Part shown: one piece after another, positions 16,730 through 19,221 of the stretch
How the letters are laid out: each line of letters opens with the position of its first letter
Numbering within the stretch: the stretch's first letter is position 1
Source: an uncultured Bacteroidales bacterium
GTDB taxonomy: Bacteria > Bacteroidota > Bacteroidia > Bacteroidales > Paludibacteraceae
Direction of reading: 5' to 3'
Length of the DNA stretch: 19,221 nucleotides
Assembly (NCBI GenBank): GCA_903912795.1
Contig: CAIWIS010000412.1
Location: forward strand, 1-19,221
The notes under the pieces: model-generated
What the model saw: only the letters and a program-made list of their open reading frames with translations
What the model was told of the DNA's origin: nothing
Databases searched by the model: none
Translations under genes and position numbers: made by a program

Positions 16730-17347
16730 TCAGATTTTTAATCCTGAAAAACACATAAAAGCTAATCCCATTAATGCAACGGTAATAAACGTAATTCCTA
16801 ATCCTCGTAAAGGTGCAGGAACATCCGAGTACTCCATTTTTTCGCGTATGGCAGCCAGACCTACAATAGCTAACATCCAACCCACTCCAGAGCCCATGGC
16901 ATAGGATGTAGCTTCACCTACATTATTAAATGCACGTTGCTGCATAAATAAGGAACCTCCCATAATGGCGCAGTTTACAGCAATTAAAGGCAAGAAAATT
17001 CCAAGCGAAGCATAAAGTGAAGGACTGAATTTTTCAACCGCCATTTCAACTAACTGTGTCATAGCTGCAATTACAGCAATAAACAAAATAAAAGCCAAAT
17101 AGCTTAAATCTAAACTTTTAAATGCTGGGTGAATCCATGCTAAAGCACCTTCTTTTAGGATATGTACTTCGAGAAGATAATTGATAGGCAAAGTTATTAC
17201 CAACACAAAAATCACTGCCACTCCTAAACCGAGTGATGTTTTTACGTTTTTCGATACCGCTAGGTATGAGCACATTCCAAGGAAAAATGCAAAAATCATA
17301 TTGTCGACAAAAATCGACTTAACAAATATACTGACTATGTTTTCCAT
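16730..17347 (-). CDS. nqrE: Na+-translocating NADH:quinone oxidoreductase subunit E
   Basis: This 205-residue inner-membrane protein has six predicted helices. NqrE and NqrD are paralogues that sit in the membrane in opposite orientation and jointly hold an iron-sulfur centre. The two cysteines expected to contribute are present: Cys26 in FFLGMCSYLAVS and Cys126 in LIAVNCAIMGGSLF. Other typical parts are MTQLVEMAVEKFSPSLY and SGVGWMLAIVGLAAIREK. It begins 12 bp after nqrD with no Shine-Dalgarno sequence. The related RnfA is close in sequence, but the nqrB-nqrC-nqrD-nqrE-nqrF order fixes the identity. Confidence 0.97.
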   Translation of the reverse strand: MENIVSIFVKSIFVDNMIFAFFLGMCSYLAVSKNVKTSLGLGVAVIFVLVITLPINYLLEVHILKEGALAWIHPAFKSLDLSYLAFILFIAVIAAMTQLVEMAVEKFSPSLYASLGIFLPLIAVNCAIMGGSLFMQQRAFNNVGEATSYAMGSGVGWMLAIVGLAAIREKMEYSDVPAPLRGLGITFITVALMGLAFMCFSGLKI

Positions 17348-17359
17348 ATAGTGTTTTCT

Positions 17360-17992
17360 TTATTTTTCTTGTAAATCTTTGTTACGCGCACGGTGAATCC
17401 AAATAATACATGCTACAATAATTAATGCCATTGGAGGCATCATCATTAAGCCATTATTCATATATCCAGCATCGTACACTGATTGTGGGATAACTTTAAA
17501 ACCTAATAAACTGCCCGAACCTAACAATTCGCGCACAAATGCTACTGCAACTAAAATCCAGGCATAGCCAAAACCATTACCTAAACCGTCAACAAATGAT
17601 TCCCAAGGTTTATTCCCCATTGCAAATGCTTCGAGGCGACCCATAAGTATACAGTTGGTAATAATAAGACCAATATAAACCGAAAGCTGAACGCTCACAT
17701 CATAAGCATAGGCTTTTAAAATTTCACTTACTACTGTAACCAATGCAGCAACAACTACTAACTGAACAATTATACGAATACGATTTGGTATAGTATTGCG
17801 TAAAAGCGATATAATGACATTTGAAAATGCAACAATTATAGTTACTGAAATACCCATTACCAAAGCTGGTTCGAGTTTGGATGTAACTGCCAACGCCGAA
17901 CAAATACCCAATACCTGAACGGTAATTGGATTATTTTTGCTTAATGGGCCTAAAAAAACCTCTTTTGTTTTTTCTGAAATTAATTTACTCAT
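17360..17992 (-). CDS. nqrD: Na+-translocating NADH:quinone oxidoreductase subunit D
   Basis: This 210-residue inner-membrane protein has six predicted helices. Cys31 in VQVLGICSALAV and Cys114 in LIITNCILMGRLEAFA are where the NqrD/NqrE iron-sulfur ligands are expected. The start of the protein, VFLGPLSKNNPITVQVLG, is characteristic of NqrD and separates it from RnfE. Its ATG overlaps the nqrC stop by one base (TAATG), and a Shine-Dalgarno sequence lies inside the end of nqrC, so translation is probably coupled. Confidence 0.97.
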   Translation of the reverse strand: MSKLISEKTKEVFLGPLSKNNPITVQVLGICSALAVTSKLEPALVMGISVTIIVAFSNVIISLLRNTIPNRIRIIVQLVVVAALVTVVSEILKAYAYDVSVQLSVYIGLIITNCILMGRLEAFAMGNKPWESFVDGLGNGFGYAWILVAVAFVRELLGSGSLLGFKVIPQSVYDAGYMNNGLMMMPPMALIIVACIIWIHRARNKDLQEK

Positions 17993-18711
17993 TACTTGGC
18001 TCCTCCTTCCACTTTAATATCGTAAAATGCTTTGTATTGTCCTAGACAATTGAAAATCATCTTTTCAACTGCTTTACTCGTAATTGTACCACCCGAAATA
18101 CCATCAATTTCGTATTCACTGTTAGGCTTGTTATCGGGTTTTAAAACTGATATTGATTTAAAAGTTAAATCAGTACCCAGAATTTTTTTATCTATTAAAG
18201 TTCTTTGAAATGGTTTATATGCAATTTCGGCACCTAAACCAGGAGTTTCGCTTGCATGCGAAAAATAGCTACCAAATATTGAATTTTTATCATCGTTTAA
18301 AGCCACATAACCCCAAATTGGACCCCATAATCCAGTACCTTTCATCGACATTATGTATTTGGTTTTACCATCAACTTTGGCAACATAAATTGGCAATTTT
18401 TTTTCCGCATCGCTTTTAGCTAGTTCTTTTAAAAAATCAATTTTAAATGCACAAAATTTTGTAGTATCTAAAATCTCAGCTTCATAATTTACCACCATCT
18501 CTTCAACAATATACTCATCGTAAATTGTTGCAGCATCTTTTCCTTCTAAATCAATATTCAACGAAGCTAAAATCTGCTTCTTTTTATCTAACTCTACATT
18601 AGCTGTTTGAGTGTCTTTCAAAGCACTCGAAACTAATGCAAGCATCAATGCAACAATAATAACCATCACGGTTGCATATATAACTGTATATCCGTTACTG
18701 TTTGTATTCAT
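17992..18711 (-). CDS. nqrC: Na+-translocating NADH:quinone oxidoreductase subunit C
   Basis: NqrC (239 residues) has one N-terminal membrane helix (about residues 8-28) and a periplasmic FMN-binding domain. FMN is attached covalently by the flavin transferase ApbE to a Thr in the motif DxxSGAT; here the motif is DGISGGT, with Thr209 the expected attachment residue and Gly in place of the usual Ala. Other typical stretches are GTGLWGPIWGYVAL and HASETPGLGAEI. The gene starts 16 bp after nqrB behind a strong Shine-Dalgarno sequence and overlaps nqrD by one base. No apbE gene is in the window, though in Bacteroidota it can lie elsewhere. Confidence 0.97.
   Translation of the reverse strand: MNTNSNGYTVIYATVMVIIVALMLALVSSALKDTQTANVELDKKKQILASLNIDLEGKDAATIYDEYIVEEMVVNYEAEILDTTKFCAFKIDFLKELAKSDAEKKLPIYVAKVDGKTKYIMSMKGTGLWGPIWGYVALNDDKNSIFGSYFSHASETPGLGAEIAYKPFQRTLIDKKILGTDLTFKSISVLKPDNKPNSEYEIDGISGGTITSKAVEKMIFNCLGQYKAFYDIKVEGGAK
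17999..18006 (-). promoter_or_regulatory. Shine-Dalgarno sequence of nqrD
   Basis: On the minus strand GGAGGA (18001-18006), inside the last codons of nqrC, lies 8 bp before the nqrD ATG. Such sites are not the rule in Bacteroidota, so it stands out and supports the start at 17992. Confidence 0.6.
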
Positions 18712-18719
18712 TTTATATA

Positions 18720-18724
18720 CCTCC
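18720..18724 (-). promoter_or_regulatory. Shine-Dalgarno sequence of nqrC
   Basis: GGAGG on the minus strand lies 8 bp before the nqrC ATG, in the 16-bp gap after nqrB. It supports the start at 18711. Confidence 0.6.
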
Positions 18725-18727
18725 GTT

Positions 18728-19221
18728 TTAATTAGTTTTAGCGCGTTTCAAACGGCGTTTAATATTGGCATCAACTACATAATAATCAATAAGTGGAGCA
18801 AAAATGTTCATCAACAAAATTGCTAACATCATTCCCTCCGGATAACCTGGATTAAGAACTCTAATGATAATTGCCATGGCACCAATTAGTGCTCCATAAA
18901 TCCATTTACCAGTTTCGGTACGTGCCGAAGTTACAGGATCAGTTGCCATAAATACGGCCCCAAAAGCAAAGCCACCAAATACCAAATGATTGTACCAAGG
19001 GAAATGTGCTGCTGCAGTATCAGGTCCCCACATATTAAATACCAATGCCATAAGTGCACCACCAGCAAATACCGAAAACATGGTTTTCCAACTTGCTATG
19101 CGTGTTACTAAAAGTAGTATTGCTCCAATTAAAATGGCCAAAGCCGAAGTTTCACCAACTGAACCTGGAATTAACCCTAAAAATCCATCCATAAAACCAA
19201 TAGGGTTACCTACAATATTTA
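18728..19221 (-). CDS. nqrB: Na+-translocating NADH:quinone oxidoreductase subunit B, C-terminal part
   Basis: The frame is open through the right edge of the window (the last complete codons read NIVGNPIGF before the Met at 19192), so this is the C-terminal 164 residues or so of a protein of about 390. NqrB is the large membrane subunit that carries FMN and riboflavin and takes part in Na+ transfer and quinone reduction. The visible part matches the family: MDGFLGLIPGSVGETSALA, MWGPDTAAAHFPWYNHLVFGG (shortened), MATDPVTSARTETGKW and NPGYPEGMMLAILLMN, with several membrane helices. The FMN-attachment Thr lies upstream, outside the window. The gene is followed by nqrC after 16 bp. Confidence 0.96.
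   Translation of the reverse strand, partial: NIVGNPIGFMDGFLGLIPGSVGETSALAILIGAILLLVTRIASWKTMFSVFAGGALMALVFNMWGPDTAAAHFPWYNHLVFGGFAFGAVFMATDPVTSARTETGKWIYGALIGAMAIIIRVLNPGYPEGMMLAILLMNIFAPLIDYYVVDANIKRRLKRAKTN

Overview
The window looks like a chromosomal segment of an AT-rich Bacteroidota genome, most likely order Bacteroidales. The pointers are a SusC/SusD outer-membrane pair, Bacteroidota-type promoter boxes (TAnnTTTG) before several genes, mostly A-rich start regions without Shine-Dalgarno sequences, lipoprotein signals with acidic residues just after the cysteine, a C-terminal tail resembling the type IX secretion sorting domain, and an Nqr sodium pump operon. I see no rRNA, tRNA, CRISPR array, transposase or phage gene.

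Region 1 (2-10924, + strand) is the right part of a polysaccharide utilization locus. It runs: the C-terminal part of a SusC-type TonB-dependent transporter, a SusD-type lipoprotein, a long lipoprotein with IPT/TIG-like repeats and a DUF1566-type tail in the SusE/F position, a GH78 alpha-L-rhamnosidase, a Ser-type S1 sulfatase, and the remnant of a SASA-type carbohydrate acetylesterase that has lost its N-terminal half. Gaps between the intact genes are 6-23 bp, so they probably form one transcript. Together they suggest binding, import and breakdown of a rhamnose-containing, sulfated and probably acetylated glycan. The exact glycan cannot be read from this part of the locus.

Region 2 (10925-11597) is a degraded boundary. 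It has a minus-strand ORF for a 71-residue peptide with a signal peptide, whose stop codon abuts the esterase stop codon tail to tail. It also has a small inverted repeat and a GC-rich island able to fold into a junction-like structure, unlike the AT-rich surroundings.

Region 3 (11598-15297) holds single housekeeping genes: gcvT (+), asnA (-), folA (-) and a phosphoglycolate-phosphatase-like HAD hydrolase (+). gcvT and asnA converge on a shared hairpin terminator, folA has its own, and folA and the HAD gene diverge from a common promoter region.

Region 4 (15370-19221, - strand) is the distal part of the nqr operon (nqrB partial, nqrC, nqrD, nqrE, nqrF), the Na+-translocating NADH:quinone oxidoreductase. 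nqrF and the HAD gene converge on a perfect 38-bp palindrome that should stop transcription from both sides. nqrA and the start of nqrB lie beyond the right edge.

No clearly new multi-gene system is visible. The most unusual items are the structured GC-rich island, the truncated esterase with a sorting-domain tail, and the IPT/DUF1566 lipoprotein in the glycan-binding slot.
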